DNA of 64,000 bases from Drosophila pseudoobscura (GCF_009870125.1 NC_046679.1:16492001-16556000), one strand, 5' to 3'. Positions 27,148 through 38,729 are shown, numbered from the stretch's first letter. Notes: generated by a model from the sequence alone, not told the origin. A program made the numbers and translations.

Positions 27148-27500
27148 AATACTTAAAATGAGTGTAGGCGTACATACGTATATTAGATTTGTGGTGAAAA
27201 TTCTTGATCAGCATCAATAGCCGAGTCGATTGAACCCCGTCTGTCTGTCCGTCCCTATAAGCGCCTAGGGCTCAAAGATTATAAGAGCTAGAGGAACGAC
27301 ATTTTGTATCCAGACTTCTGTAATATGTCACTATTACACATACATTTCAAAATTTCGCCCCACAGGAGGCGGAAGGGACTTTGTCTTTGTCGTGCCGTTT
27401 AATATTAGCGGCGTCTGCCGGAGAAGAGCCATACTGACTAAGTATCGGGTATAAATGTAGAGTTGCGGTGTCCGCAGCAACTCACAACGTTCCCCCTCGT
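27148..27500. mobile_element. DINE-1/INE-1-like repeat, right piece with 3' end
   Basis: This piece repeats in the same orientation the signatures of the left piece (ATATTAGATTTGTGGTGAAA, TTGATCAGCATCAATAGCC, GTCTGTCTGTCCGTCC, GATTATAAGAGCTAGAGGAA, CATTTCAAAATTTCGCCCCA). It ends with AGTATCGGGTATA, the reverse complement of the left start TATACCCGATACT. A short hairpin follows (GTTGCGG...CCGCAGCAAC, about 27463-27482), then CAACGTTCCCCCTCG, typical of the 3' end of this family. The internal part is shortened. Confidence 0.75.
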
Positions 27501-29990
27501 TTTTCGTATTAAGTATGCCATTTTTCTCTGAGTGTACTTTTTTTTGTGCTTTTAATGATGTCGATCAATGCAACCTATAACGACTGATAGGAATCTTAGT
27601 TCTCTCTCTCTCTCTCTCTCTTTTCGGTGAATTCTTTACTTGCTATGCCTACGTTTTCGGTCAATATATTTTCACTTTACACCCCTATGTTTCCCAGTGT
27701 AAGCGGCACCCCCCGCTGGCATTGCAGCGTTGAAGAGGGGATCCAGTGTAGAGAAAGCATAGCGGATTTATCGATTGCTCTTTTTTCTGTTCTCTGTTTT
27801 TTTTTCGGACCCAATCCTAACCCCATCGCATTTTTTGATATTGTTATTGCTGCGTTCAAGTTTATCTCCATTTCGTGCTGCCAGCCCCTTTGGCGCAGAC
27901 ATTAACTGGCATGTAGTGGCACCACCCAAAAGACGAGACCGAGACCGAACCACCACCAGCAACAGCGACGACTGTCACAAGGGTGGAGACTGAGCGGCAC
28001 TCCCCCTCTATGGATTTCCAGACACACACACACACACACACACACACACTGAAGCACATGCATTCGTGGCGCCGCATGTGGCATTTGTTGCCGCTTTCAA
28101 GTCCTAAGCTGGCACGCTGTTCTGTCACCAGGCGACAGTGCACTCGCCACTGGGCAGATAGTCAGAGTTGCGTTGAACTACCAAAAATATGTACAAAACC
28201 ATGGAAACCGACCAGGAAAACCGCTTTCCCCAGTGTGCGAAGGGGAGGGTTTTATCTAATTAGGGAATGCAGATTCAAAGGATGGAATTACGGTGCACAC
28301 TTCAATGGGATACTGTTGACGATAGCACCACGTGCACAGGACAGAGACATCCTCTCTCTGCATTTCTCTCTAATTATATTATTAAAGCAAAGCAGAATAT
28401 TATTTAACATAACAAACGAGTTGCATGGCAATTTTGTAAATATTTAGTATTTAGTAGGGGGTTTTTTAATCATTTTAATCATGAGTACATGTTCATAATT
28501 CGAAGCACATACGAGTATTTATTGCCATTCTGAAGAGGCCCCTGACAGCTTACTTCTAGCTACAACTTTTTGGATTAAAGCAGAGATGTTGGCAGATAAT
28601 TCTGAGGGCGCAGCTATTGGTACCAATACTTTTCTTGGAGACAGTGTAGTGGTTATAAATATGTTCTCCAACTTCTAGAAGCGTCTGCTTTCTTACTTCT
28701 TTCAGCTGTTGCAACGCCAACTATCTAAAATGATCTCTAAAACGATTTACAATCTTCCAAGCAGTAGGTCGTGCTTTCCCAAGAGAAACCATGAGTAATC
28801 CCATACCATGAGTATAACATAGAAAATATGACGTTTTCTCACTTTTCGGCTTCCGCTATAGCTATTATTTATTTCTCTATTTTGCAACCATTTTGCTGCA
28901 TTTATAGCACCATAGCTATTTTACTAGGTTTTTTCACTGAATTTCCTTCTATTTTTCCCTCAACATTTGTGTGTTTTGGAACCCCACGCGAATTTTTCTC
29001 CTCTGTTTGCCTGTAAAATTGGAGCAAAGCTCTTAACTCTGAGGGTTGTTTGGGGGTCCTGGGGGATGTGGTGGTGGAATGTGGCAAAAAAAAAAGAAAA
29101 AAGTAACATTTCTGATTGTTAATGTCGCGGTTAATGTTTTGCTTTTCGTATCTTCCCGCCCCCCCCAGTCGTACTTTTTCCCTTTTTGTGCTTTATTTTT
29201 CATTTTGTTTTTTTTTCTCTGGCCTGTAGGTCTGGGTGCCTGGGGGTAGACCTGTAAAGACTTTGATGCTGGGCGAGTAACAGCCACATATAAGACTTCT
29301 CTCTTTCTGGCTCTCCCATTGTTTTGATGAAATGTTCTGTTATGATTGCGGGGGAGTGGGGGGTTTTGGTTTGTGCAGAAATTCCTTTCTTAATTAAAAA
29401 ATAAAATAATTGAAACTTCCGGAGGCAAATGTAATAAAGGACTTCAACCCAGAAGAAGAAGTATAAGTGGGGAGTGTTACAAATATTTCTTTGACTTTGA
29501 ACGAAGAATTTCAATATATAAATCTACTTGACTTTAGTTTTTTTTTAAAGGAATCTCTTTTATGGGTATTTTACTAAAGCCATCACCGCACAATACTATT
29601 TACAGCTACACGTGGACACCCGGTCCTGTTTCAATCCTATTGTCAAATCCTTATATTGAAGGGTAACCCTTAGCACCAATGACATTTGCATTGATCCGGG
29701 TTACGGTTTTCATTTACAGTGAATATCTAACAGCCAACGGCCACTCGACACAATCAACTGTCATTCCACATCGCAGGAGCTTTCCGCCCTGAATAGTTTG
29801 CGACTTAAAGGATTTATCCCATCATAGCCGTGCCCGTGCCCGTGCCCATACCCGTACCCGCGTGCCCACTCACCTGCACTTTGGTACAGGAAGCCTGTCC
29901 TGAAGGCTGCTGACGCTTGATGCCCGACGCTCGACGTTTTGTCTAATCCGTGCCAACGGTTGGCCGAGTTATGAAAACATGAAATCACAA
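27501..29990. other. Gene-poor stretch
   Basis: No gene supported. It contains a TCTCTC run (27601-27620), a perfect (CA)14 tract at 28022-28049, and poly-T/poly-C rich sequence around 29040-29230. Nothing else was recognised. Confidence 0.55.
28022..28049. repeat. (CA)n microsatellite
   Basis: Fourteen uninterrupted CA dinucleotides on the plus strand, in non-coding sequence. Confidence 0.95.
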
Positions 29991-31275
29991 ATTGCAAACA
30001 ACATCATCATCACCATCATCAGCACCAGCCAAAAGGAGCGAAAGGAGGTGGATGCACCCGTAATGGTTGTGGAAGGGGGAGGGCCGAGAGCAGTAGCCGG
30101 AACCGGAGCCAGCTGCAGTAACCGGTAGTAAATGTGCCGTGTTGTAAATCTGATGCAACGTAGAATACACTCCGTTACTCTTTTCTCTCTCTCTCTCTAT
30201 CTCTCTCCTTACCGTTGTCTCTTGTCTGCCTCTCTCTCTGTGTGAGTGCTTTTTATTTCGACTTCGATTTGTTTTAATTTCCGCTGATTCTAGTGCTGCT
30301 GCTGCAGCGCTTCCGGCACAACGTTCGTCCGTTTGTCCGTCCGACAGTGACAATGTGGGGTGGATGCGACGAGGCCTGGGCTACGTGGATTTAGTAGATG
30401 TTGTAGGCGCTGCTGGATTTAGTGTTAGAGACAAATTGCTGGTTCGGTGGTCAATGGCACGACGATGCATCCTTGCACTTTTGGGCATACTCTGTACGCT
30501 GCTGCACTCTTCTCCCTGCTTCTGCTGCTGATGCTGCTGTTCGTTGCTCGTTTCTCGTTTCTCGTTGCCCGTTTCACATTTTTCTCTCCACTGGTGCTGC
30601 TGCGATTGCGACTGCTGCGGCGACTGCGACTGCGACGTTTTTGCTGCGGCATTTTTTGCGTAACTTGTGAGCTTTTGCACATTTCACAGTTAATTTCGAC
30701 ATGTTCGCTGGCGAGCGGGTTTTTGTCCACGAAAAAATTCAACTCTCAAACTTTTATTTTATCTCTACTTTTTTTCTGTTATCTCTTGTATATTCCTCTT
30801 TGCTTTTAATTGATTTTTGCACGTGTGTGGGTGTGAGAGAGTGTATGCACAAGGGTGTTTGTGTTTGTGTAAGTGTGATGGATGCAGCAGCGAGCAAGCA
30901 ACGGAATGCGTCCGAATGGCAATGCGAAGCTTTTGCTTGTGGAGCGCGCTTTACTACACACCGAGTGCTTCTGGCCTGAAAATGCGAATTTCCTGCGCTC
31001 TACTCCTACGTTACTCCGTGCGTGTGTGGGTGTGTGTATGCGTATGGGTTTCAGTACGAATTTCAGTATAATAAAATATCCTGTTTGGAGGGGCTCCCGC
31101 TCCCACTTGCCCACTGATACCACACGCAGAGAGCGCGAGCAGAGAGAGAGGTTTTATGTGTGGTTCTGCGCCTGCGCCGTAAATTTGGAGCAAGTCAATG
31201 CTTCGGGGCGAACGGCGATAACACACGGACCCACCATAACCACCACCGCACCGAAGCAACCAGCCCTATCTATCA

Positions 31276-31314
<39 letters not shown>

Positions 31315-31320
31315 TTATCT
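29991..31320. promoter_or_regulatory. Candidate 5'-leader/promoter-like region, minus strand
   Basis: The block combines TCTCTC tracts (30184-30240 and 31279-31312, GAGA-factor type sites), dense CAG/CTG repeats, CA/GT runs and raised GC content. This composition matches first exons and promoters of large neural or developmental fly genes. On the minus strand 30740-30300 resembles a CAG/CGA-rich leader. No long ATG-initiated frame is present and no promoter element can be fixed with confidence. Confidence 0.2.
31279..31312. repeat. (TC)n microsatellite / GAGA tract
   Basis: About 17 TC dinucleotides in a row (GAGAG on the minus strand), a potential multi-site target for GAGA factor. Confidence 0.95.
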
Positions 31321-31895
31321 ATGCTTTTTTCCACTTTGCTGCGCCGCGTTTTCCCCGCACTTCTTAGCTATTTCTGCACATTACACACACCAAACTGTTG
31401 TTTTTTATTGCTCAGGCCGGGGATCGAGGGTCTTTGCTCTATGATACTGTATCATACGGCTTTAGTTTATATTGCTCTGAGGGGTTTTAAACGCTGGATT
31501 AAAGAACGACTAGCCGATGAGAGTGAAATGCACTGCTGTTGGGGCTTGTACACGCCAACCAATACTGTCTCTCAGTGTTGCAAAGGAAGCGAATTTTCAC
31601 ATCCCTGATTTAGCCATCGGTTTTTTTCGATTTTTGATGTAGCAATGTAGCGAATGTAAACTGCGAAAATTGCGGTTGATTTTTTGGAGATATCCCATAT
31701 TCATATGTTGTATGAATACAACTTTTAAAGGACATTTATTTCGCTTATTCAATTAAAATTAGGAATTCATTCGACCCCGATTATGTTCGGTTGATTCTCA
31801 AAAAAATTCTTGTGCTGAAACTTTTAGCTTTATTATTAGTATTCAATTATACTGAGGTCAGGAGTGTATGAAAATCCAGATTATGTGATGGAAAA

Positions 31896-32590
31896 AGTCA
31901 TGGCGTCACCGCCGTACAATGTTTTGTATCTTTTGCCCGATGCCCAATGAACTGAACCCACGGTTTGCGTAAATTAATGCCGTCTGTGGCGTCCAGGAAG
32001 CTAATTATAACCGCTTTGTTTAGAACGTCTCTAACAGAATCTCTAATCGCCTCGATGTCTCCCTTTATAGATTCGGCCCTGTCTTCCGGCGCCTTCAACT
32101 TCCCCACAAGGTAGAAGCCCATCAAGGTAGAAACACATCAACGCAGACACGGCTTACCGCCTCGTCACCGAGTCCTCGCGATAGAAGAAATGCGGGGTAC
32201 TGAAGATCATATCCAATAATTCATTAAGGGACATGTACTTGTGAATCGTCAGCCATTGGCTATAGAATTCAAGATGCAGATTTTAATGGGGAAAAGCGTA
32301 AGGAAGAACAGCGTGTTCTCGCTAAATATTGACGAGGAGCCTTGGCTGCAGTGTTTTTTCACGTTCGCAAAAAAGACGTTCATCTCCGAATCCGGTTTGA
32401 TGCCCATGAAGACCATATGGTTCAAAAGGTGGGCCTTGACAGATTTACGGATCGGAGATTGGACCATGTACGGCCATCAAGGCACAGGAGACGTTGTCGG
32501 GCCTTTTAAATGCTTTCTGTCGTTCTCCGATTTATCAGGATCATCCAGATGCTTTACTTGTTCTGCCATTCGACTATGCGTTGATCCTAA
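31896..32590 (-). pseudogene. Unidentified degenerate coding remnant
   Basis: Read on the minus strand from about 32565 downwards, several consecutive segments have coding-like, non-repetitive composition but sit in different frames separated by stops. One starts MAEQVKHLDDPDKSENDRK (from about 32565). One spans 32461-32252 and includes KAHLLNHMVFMGIKPDSEM. One at about 32255-32155 includes MSLNELLDMIFSTPHFFYRE. One at 32125-31898 includes GKLKAPEDRAESIKGDIEAI and INLRKPWVQFIGHRAKDTKH. The order suggests one protein broken by frameshifts and a stop. I could not assign the family. It lies about 0.5 kb upstream of the msl-2 relic, so both may have arrived in one duplication. Confidence 0.5.
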
Positions 32591-33061
32591 TTGCAAATTA
32601 TATTTTTTTTTTTCATTTTTGTATTATACAAACATTCGACGCCAGCCACGCAAAAACCAGATGGCGGAAATATCGGCACGCAACTTTCAGAGATGGGCAC
32701 TCGTTTTTAGTGATGGGATAGTCGGGAAAATCATGTAATTAGAGCGAGAGATATATATTGGTTGCGAGTTTTTTGCTTTATTTACATCTGTAGTTGTGCG
32801 TAGCTTCGTGTGTTTTTTTGGTGGGTAAATTTGTTTTCTTCAATTTTTGTAAACTGATATTTAAACCTTTTTTTTGTACATTTTGGCACGTGAATATTAG
32901 TTTGAAGGATACGGCAGCAGACAAGTTAAACGGCAAGCAACGCCTTCTGTAGAAAATCGAATAGATAGTTTGGAAATTATCACGTTTTGCTGGAGGCAAA
33001 ATCGACAAGTTGCTGTGCAATTGACCGGCCATTATTAATATAAAGCGATTGTAAATAATAT

Positions 33062-34387
33062 ACACCCAATACAACGGAGGAGCTCATCAGGTCACATTTC
33101 CGACACTTGTCCCGCGGAGACGCCGCCCCAACTGGCCACAACTGCCGAGCTGCCGTACGAACATAACCTCTTCAAGCAGTTATCCGGCATTGAACTGGAG
33201 GCTTGCCATCCGCTGCTCCAAATGTCAACAGGATCTGGCACGGGTCTGACGGCCGCTCAGACGTCATTTATTGTGAACGAAGGTCTCCTAATCGCTGAAG
33301 CCTGCTACACGTACCACAACTGGGCCGAACTGGAGCAGGTAGATCTCCCCGATGCAATCTCCATGTCCACCTTCCCCAACAACACTATGAATACTGACTA
33401 TGCCATGACTTATTTCATACCCACGGCTACATCCACTCCATTCCATGACCAGAATACCAGCCCGAAGCAGTCATATGAAAAGACCTCCTCAGAGGTACAA
33501 CACCTGAATTCCAGCCAGAAGTATATATCATCCACCATCAAGGACAAGAAGAAAGACACGCAAATGAATCCTGTCAATTCAAAGCCCAGCATCATCTCCT
33601 GCGTGCAGGAGACACCTCAAAGTGCTACTACGGGATCTCCTCGTAGGAATGCGGGAATGACAAAGGAAGATTCGTTTAAGCACAAATGCCGCTGCGGAAC
33701 CTCTGGAGTGCTGGCTAACCCCAAAACTACCTGTCGCAATAATCGCTGCCGCTGCTACGTGTCTGGCAACTCATGCAGAAACTGTCGCTGCTTTGGTTGT
33801 CACAATCCCCATAAGACGGATTTACTTGATTCCAATGATGAAGACGAATTGGAAAACTTGGCGCCCCCATCACTCCCCAATCTCCAGAGCGAGAAGCCAG
33901 CACCAACAAACGCAACACCAACAAAACCAGCACCAGCGTTCGATGGTCCCCAATGCGGTTCAGTTTTAGTGCCCGTTAGCAATCTGGAACAATCCCTACA
34001 TCCTTTGGTTCTCGTGAAGAACGAGGAAGGGGAATATCAATGTAAGTTTATGATCGATTACGTTCAATTCGATCATCTTTTAACCCTCAGATTCGTTGTG
34101 TTTCAGGTTTCAACCTCTTCCAAGGCAACGTACCGATTGATCCCGCCACAGTTGGCCTTCAGCTTATCCGTATGCAGAGTAACGGTTACCACAGCCAGAT
34201 TCCGGACTATGCGTATGTGATGGGACCTTCTCTAGCGGTGCCTTAGGCAGCTCCACCTGCCATCAAAAGGAGTGTACGTCAAAGTGGTTTCCAGCACGCG
34301 ATTTTATTGACAAGCTGGTCAGTAGTGGCTCCTCCTTTATAATGGAATTCTGCCGCTAGCGCACTCACAGTTCGAGGAGATGTGGGA
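33062..34387 (+). pseudogene. msl-2: Degenerate msl-2-like copy (CXC domain kept)
   Basis: The product resembles Male-specific lethal 2, the male-limiting subunit of the fly dosage-compensation (MSL) complex. An open frame covers 33039-34041, a 65-bp intron (34042-34106, GTAAGT...TTTCAG) follows, and the frame resumes at 34107 to a TAG at 34244-34246. The first in-frame ATG is 33222. Recognisable order: an LPAETPP-like segment (CPAETPPQLATTAELPY, from about 33108); a cysteine-rich CXC domain (KCRCGTSG...CRNNRCRCYVSGNSCRNCRC, about 33684-33800); then an acidic linker; then HPLVLVKNEEGEYQ joined across the intron to FNLFQGNVPIDP. No RING finger is visible upstream, although MSL2 has one at its N-terminus. 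Homology at 33071-33091 (TTEELIR) is in another frame than the rest, implying a frameshift. After the TAG, residual homology continues in a shifted frame (DFIDKLVSSG, then FEEMWDT near 34373). A truncated expressed gene is the alternative. Confidence 0.75.
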
Positions 34388-34800
34388 TACATTTTTTTTA
34401 TTTTTTTTTTTTTATCATGTTTATGAACAAATGGTAAAATATTGTAATGCTTTGCCCCAAGTACGGCTGTGGACCCACATCAAGGAGATGTGGGATACAT
34501 TTTTTTTTTTTTTTATCATGTTTATGAACAAATGGTAAAATATTGTAATGCTTTGCCCCAAGTATGGCTGTGGACCCACATCAAGGAGATGTGGGATACA
34601 TTTTTTTTATTTTTTTTTTTTTCGTTTTATAATGTTTATGAACAAATGGTAAAATATTGTAATGCTTTGCCCCAAGTGCGGCTGTGGACCCACATCAAGG
34701 AGATGTGGGATACATTTTTTTTATTTTTTTTTTTTTTTTTATAATGTTTATGAACAAATGGTAAAATATTGTAATGCTTTGCCCCAAGTGCGGCTGTTGA
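34377..34800. repeat. ~108-bp tandem repeat, 4 copies, with internal hairpin
   Basis: Copies begin with GAGATGTGGGATACA at about 34377, 34485, 34586 and 34699 (unit 101-113 bp). Each continues with a T-rich tract of variable length, then ATGTTTATGAACAAATGGTA, TGCTTTGCCCCAAGT and GGCTGTGGACCC. At the second to fourth junctions CCCACATC-AAGGA-GATGTGGG forms an 8-bp perfect stem with a 5-nt loop. The first copy starts inside the decayed C-terminal codons of the msl-2-like relic, so the array grew from its 3' end. The open frames across it (WTHIKEMWDT repeats) are by-products. Confidence 0.9.
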
Positions 34801-35960
34801 CCCTAAAAATAAAACAAAAACCTTTTTTTTCATCACTAAAGTTACATTTTTTTCTAGGTTAAGAGTTTTTTTAAACATAAATTTTTTTTTATCAATAACT
34901 GTCATATAATATAATATAATATTTATGGAATACAATCCAATCGAATTATAAGAAACCAAACGAAAACGAAATATTCGTAAGTCCATCAAATCATGGATGA
35001 TATTCGTATGGAAACGATGAAAATATCAACAGATCCGACAATTTTAATCGAATTAACCCATTGAGGACCAATGGGTAGTTTCAAAACCCATGAAAACTAT
35101 AAAAATTGAAGAATTTGATCGCCAAAGTGGTGCAAGATATCGTAATAATTTGTTTGTGATGTAAAGAGTACAAATTTTAATGCACCATAATTTTTTGTGG
35201 GCTGCCCAAAAAATTTCACCTGTTAAAAAAATCTTTCTCAGTGGTCCGAAAAACTATTATCGCGCAAACGTTTTATACAGTTTCGGACATATTTTAACAC
35301 ACCTGGCCACAAACCAAGTCTAATGAAAAGTGAAATTTAAATACCAAACTGGTTTTCGTATGTATTGAAAATGAAATTATGTTGCTATGTGGGAAAAACT
35401 TCAACTGGAGTATCAACCATATGAAAATAACAATAAGACTCTGTGAAAAGCATTAACATGTTTCCAAATAAGAGTATTATGGTACCTAAAATCCCAGACT
35501 ATATCTCAAGTGTTTGCACAGGTAAAAAAAATGTTCACCTGGTCAAACACTGCCCCGAGCCAAATATACGGCACTTGAATCGATGGAAAATTTTGCTGAT
35601 CTGAGTACTGTTCACCTGTTTAAATGGAGGCGGGTCAAGTGGGTTAAGTTCCGATTTTCATCGATATTTTTTAGGTATATTTTCAGAAAGAGACGATATA
35701 TTTCTGACTTTTTGCGTTCAAGGTGTATTGGGCAAATGGGGTGGATTCACCCTTGCATGCGTTGCATTTTCTGTGCCGTGTTGCTTGTTGTCCACACCCT
35801 CTTTTTTCTTCCATTATGTAGCAAATGTGCAGTAGCCATGTTGTAGCCATGTAGTAATTTGAGCAAATGTAAACACAAAAAGAACAAGTACAACAAAAAT
35901 AACCAAGAGAACAAGAGTTTTTTCTCTCTTTTCCGGCTGTCATTCAAGTGCAATATTTTA
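34801..35960. other. AT-rich intergenic stretch
   Basis: No gene seen. Open frames here are short and AT-driven. The right end should hold the promoter and 5' leader of the ferrochelatase gene, but no TATA box or clear initiator stands out. Confidence 0.5.
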
Positions 35961-35974
35961 GAAGTAAGAAAAGG

Positions 35975-37374
35975 ATGTTTTTGCATAACAGAAACTTGTG
36001 CAGGCTGGCCAGTGAGTAGATGAAATTAAGGATCAGACAGTCTCTGATCTATTCCTTTTGCAGCCAATGGCGTTAACTTGGCAGCGAGGGCAAGACAGTT
36101 CAGCGGGCAGCCGGCTAAGACCGCGGTCCTCATGCTCAATATGGGCGGACCACAGAGCACCGACCAGGTGCACGACTACCTACTGAGAATCATGACTGAC
36201 CGGGACATGATCCAGCTGCCGGTGCAGAGCAGGCTAGGTCCCTGGATTGCCCAGCGGCGAACGCCGGAGGTGCAAAAAAAGTACAAAGAGATTGGCGGTG
36301 GATCGCCCATACTCAAGTGGACGGAGCTGCAAGGCCAGCTGATGTGTGAGCAGCTCGACAAGCTGTCACCGACGACCGCCCCCCACAAGCACTACGTGGG
36401 CTTCCGCTACGTCAATCCCCTGACAGAGAACACCCTGGCACAGATCGAGAGGTGGTTTACATAAGAGAAAGTATGATGCGTTTTCTTGGGATTACATTTT
36501 GTCATGTTCCAGCGACAAGCCAGAGAGGGTGGTGCTCTTCTCGCAGTATCCACAATACAGCTGCGCCACATCCGGCTCCAGCTTCAATTCCATTTTCACC
36601 CACTACCGCAGCAAGTGAGTAGCGAAACCCTTGCGGAGCAGGGCGATATAACCAAGAAAAACACTCCTTCTTTGCCAGTGATTTGCCCGCCAACATCAAG
36701 TGGAGCATCATCGACCGCTGGGGCACACACCCGCTGCTCATAAAGACCTTTGCCCAGCGCATTCGCGATGAACTGGCCAAATTCGTGCCGACCAAGAGGA
36801 ACGATGTGGTCATACTTTTCACTGCCCATTCCCTGCCTCTGAAGGCGGTCAGCAGGGGCGATCCCTATCCCTCTGAGATCGGGGCTAGCGTGCACATGGT
36901 CATGCAGGAGCTGGGCCAGACCAATCCCTACAGCCTCGCCTGGCAGTCCAAAGTGGGACCACTGCCCTGGCTTGCCCCGGCCACAGATGATGCAATCAAG
37001 GTGGGTTCTGGCGTACCAATCAACCACTACGAATATTATTGCTTTCTCTTTTGCAGGGGTATGTCAAGCAAGGCTTGAAGAACTTTATACTCGTGCCCAT
37101 TGCCTTTGTCAACGAGCATATCGAAACCCTGCACGAGCTGGACATCGAGTACTGCGACGAGTTGGCCAAGGAGGTGGGCGTGGAGGAGATACGCCGTGCC
37201 GCCGCCCCCAACGACCATCCGCTGTTCATCGATGCCCTCAGCAACATTGTGGCGGATCACCTGAAGTCCCAGCAGGCCGTCAATCCCAAGTTTCTGATGC
37301 GCTGCCCCATGTGCACGAATCCCCGCTGCCGCGAGAGCAAGCGCTGGTATCAGCAGCTCTGCAGCTCCCAATAG
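35975..37374 (+). CDS. FeCh: Ferrochelatase, mitochondrial
   Basis: This enzyme catalyses the last step of haem synthesis, insertion of Fe2+ into protoporphyrin IX, on the matrix side of the mitochondrial inner membrane. Exons: 35975-36011, 36064-36451, 36513-36614, 36679-37000 and 37057-37374; all joins keep frame and give 388 residues, the usual length. The short basic N-terminus ([12 protein letters not shown]) fits a targeting peptide. Family motifs in order: VLMLNMGGP near residue 38; GGGSPI; the [13 protein letters not shown] region; the active-site FTAHSLPLK histidine; [14 protein letters not shown] with the conserved acidic residue; and the C-terminal cluster [10 protein letters not shown]. 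The cysteine in QYPQYSC together with the three C-terminal cysteines matches the [2Fe-2S] ligands of animal ferrochelatases. A poly(A) signal AATAAA lies at 37533-37538. The next gene downstream is on the same strand but unrelated in function. Confidence 0.96.
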
Positions 37375-37532
37375 GTTTTTCCCACCTGGCATTACATTGA
37401 TTTCCGCGGAATGGCCTGCGCCGCCGAGTCGTGCCAGGCATTCCAAATGCATAACAATACTATTTTTACATTTCATAGGGTTTAGTTTCTGGGTATTGGA
37501 ACTTCATTTAGCTTTCATTACGTTTCATTTGC

Positions 37533-37538
37533 AATAAA
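37533..37538 (+). terminator. Poly(A) signal of ferrochelatase
   Basis: AATAAA 159 bp after the stop codon, in AT-rich sequence; the likely 3' end signal of the ferrochelatase mRNA. Confidence 0.7.
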
Positions 37539-37544
37539 GCAAAA

Positions 37545-38729
37545 TAAAAAAGACACTGCACAAAAACAAAACGGGAGGAACGATAACTTCAAAGATCGAG
37601 ACTTCAAATACCCTTGGAGATTGAACGTGATTATGGTATATGGAGACACGCACAGGTAAATGCTCCAATAGATAATACCAATTGCAAAATCAACGGGCAT
37701 TGCGTTCGCTATTGCAACATAATAATACAGTAGGTATTCTTATATATTTGACTTCTTCAAACTTCATAAAAAGCCTGCCTAAAAAAAAGGAACGTTTGAC
37801 CCAACGGCAGCCATTGAGATACATACATATGTAAAAATATATCCATTAGTGGCCTTTTCAAATTATACACTTCCTGTATCAATTCAAAACTGAGGGAATA
37901 ATTTGCATAAATCGAACCCATGCACATGGCTACATCGACTTGGAAAATCCTCTTCACTGTTCACTTAATTGCAAACACGATCAAAAAATGTAAATACTAT
38001 CGGACAGGGAATACATTCAACGTATGTGTGTGTCCCCGCTCTCTTTTGTTTTGTGCGCTTGCTCTCTTCGCCACACGTGCGTTGCTTTTTCTGCCGCTCG
38101 CTCTTTCTCCGTCTTTTTCGACGGCGACAAAACAGCTGTTCGCAGAGTCAGACTATTTTATTCTCCACTGTGTTATTTTGTGACGCTTCCATCGAGTTGG
38201 CTTTGACCGAGTCTGGAAACTAAGTTTTCAAATGGACAAAACAATCCGCCAACGCTGGACGCGCTTCACCCAAGCAGCCAGCATTCAGAACCCTCTGCAT
38301 TTTGCATCATCCTCATCAGTCTCCTTCTGCCACCACACGCACATTGCGTAACGGAGCCCTGAAATTGGAAAAGACTTGGTCTGCCAAGGGCACAAATTGG
38401 AACTTCGACTTTGTATATATATGTATATTCGCGCCAGATCGAATCACAGTCATTAATCAAGAGAAGCGCTCGCAGTTTCTAATTGGGGAAAGCTTTTTCA
38501 GACGCTGCCGATCGCCAGTTGTGCCGGCGGGTCCAATTAAGCCACGCTTCTCGAAAAGTGCCTCGATTGATTCGATTGTTTGCAGGCAGTGCCGTTTTCG
38601 AGCTGCCAAACCCCAGTGCATCCCATAGTACAACAGTGGCACACCACAAGCTGAAATCTAATCTGCCCATCGTCACAGGCAGATCATAAACCCATTCATT
38701 CGAAGAGTACCAAAAACAAGCCGGAGAGT
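37545..38729. other. Intergenic region and 5' leader of the riboflavin transporter
   Basis: The left half is AT-rich without genes. From about 38030 the sequence becomes rich in GCTCTC/TTGCTCTC pyrimidine motifs, consistent with the promoter and untranslated leader of the downstream gene. The open frames between 38266 and 38690 on both strands lack ATG-led or family-like sequence. Confidence 0.5.

Noticed and set aside
28022..28447. 154-codon frame over the CA tract
   Set aside because: Low-complexity start and no homology-like segment; no conserved splice sites.
30425..30809. Arg/Ser- and Leu-rich frames of 99-120 codons
   Set aside because: CAG/CGA repeat translations on both strands; more likely an untranslated leader or plain repeat.
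34469..34744. Open frame with repeated WTHIKEMWDTFF units
   Set aside because: By-product of the 108-bp tandem repeat, interrupted by poly-T tracts; no evidence of translation.
35583..35846. 87-codon frame just upstream of ferrochelatase
   Set aside because: No protein-like motif, and the region is expected to be the promoter.
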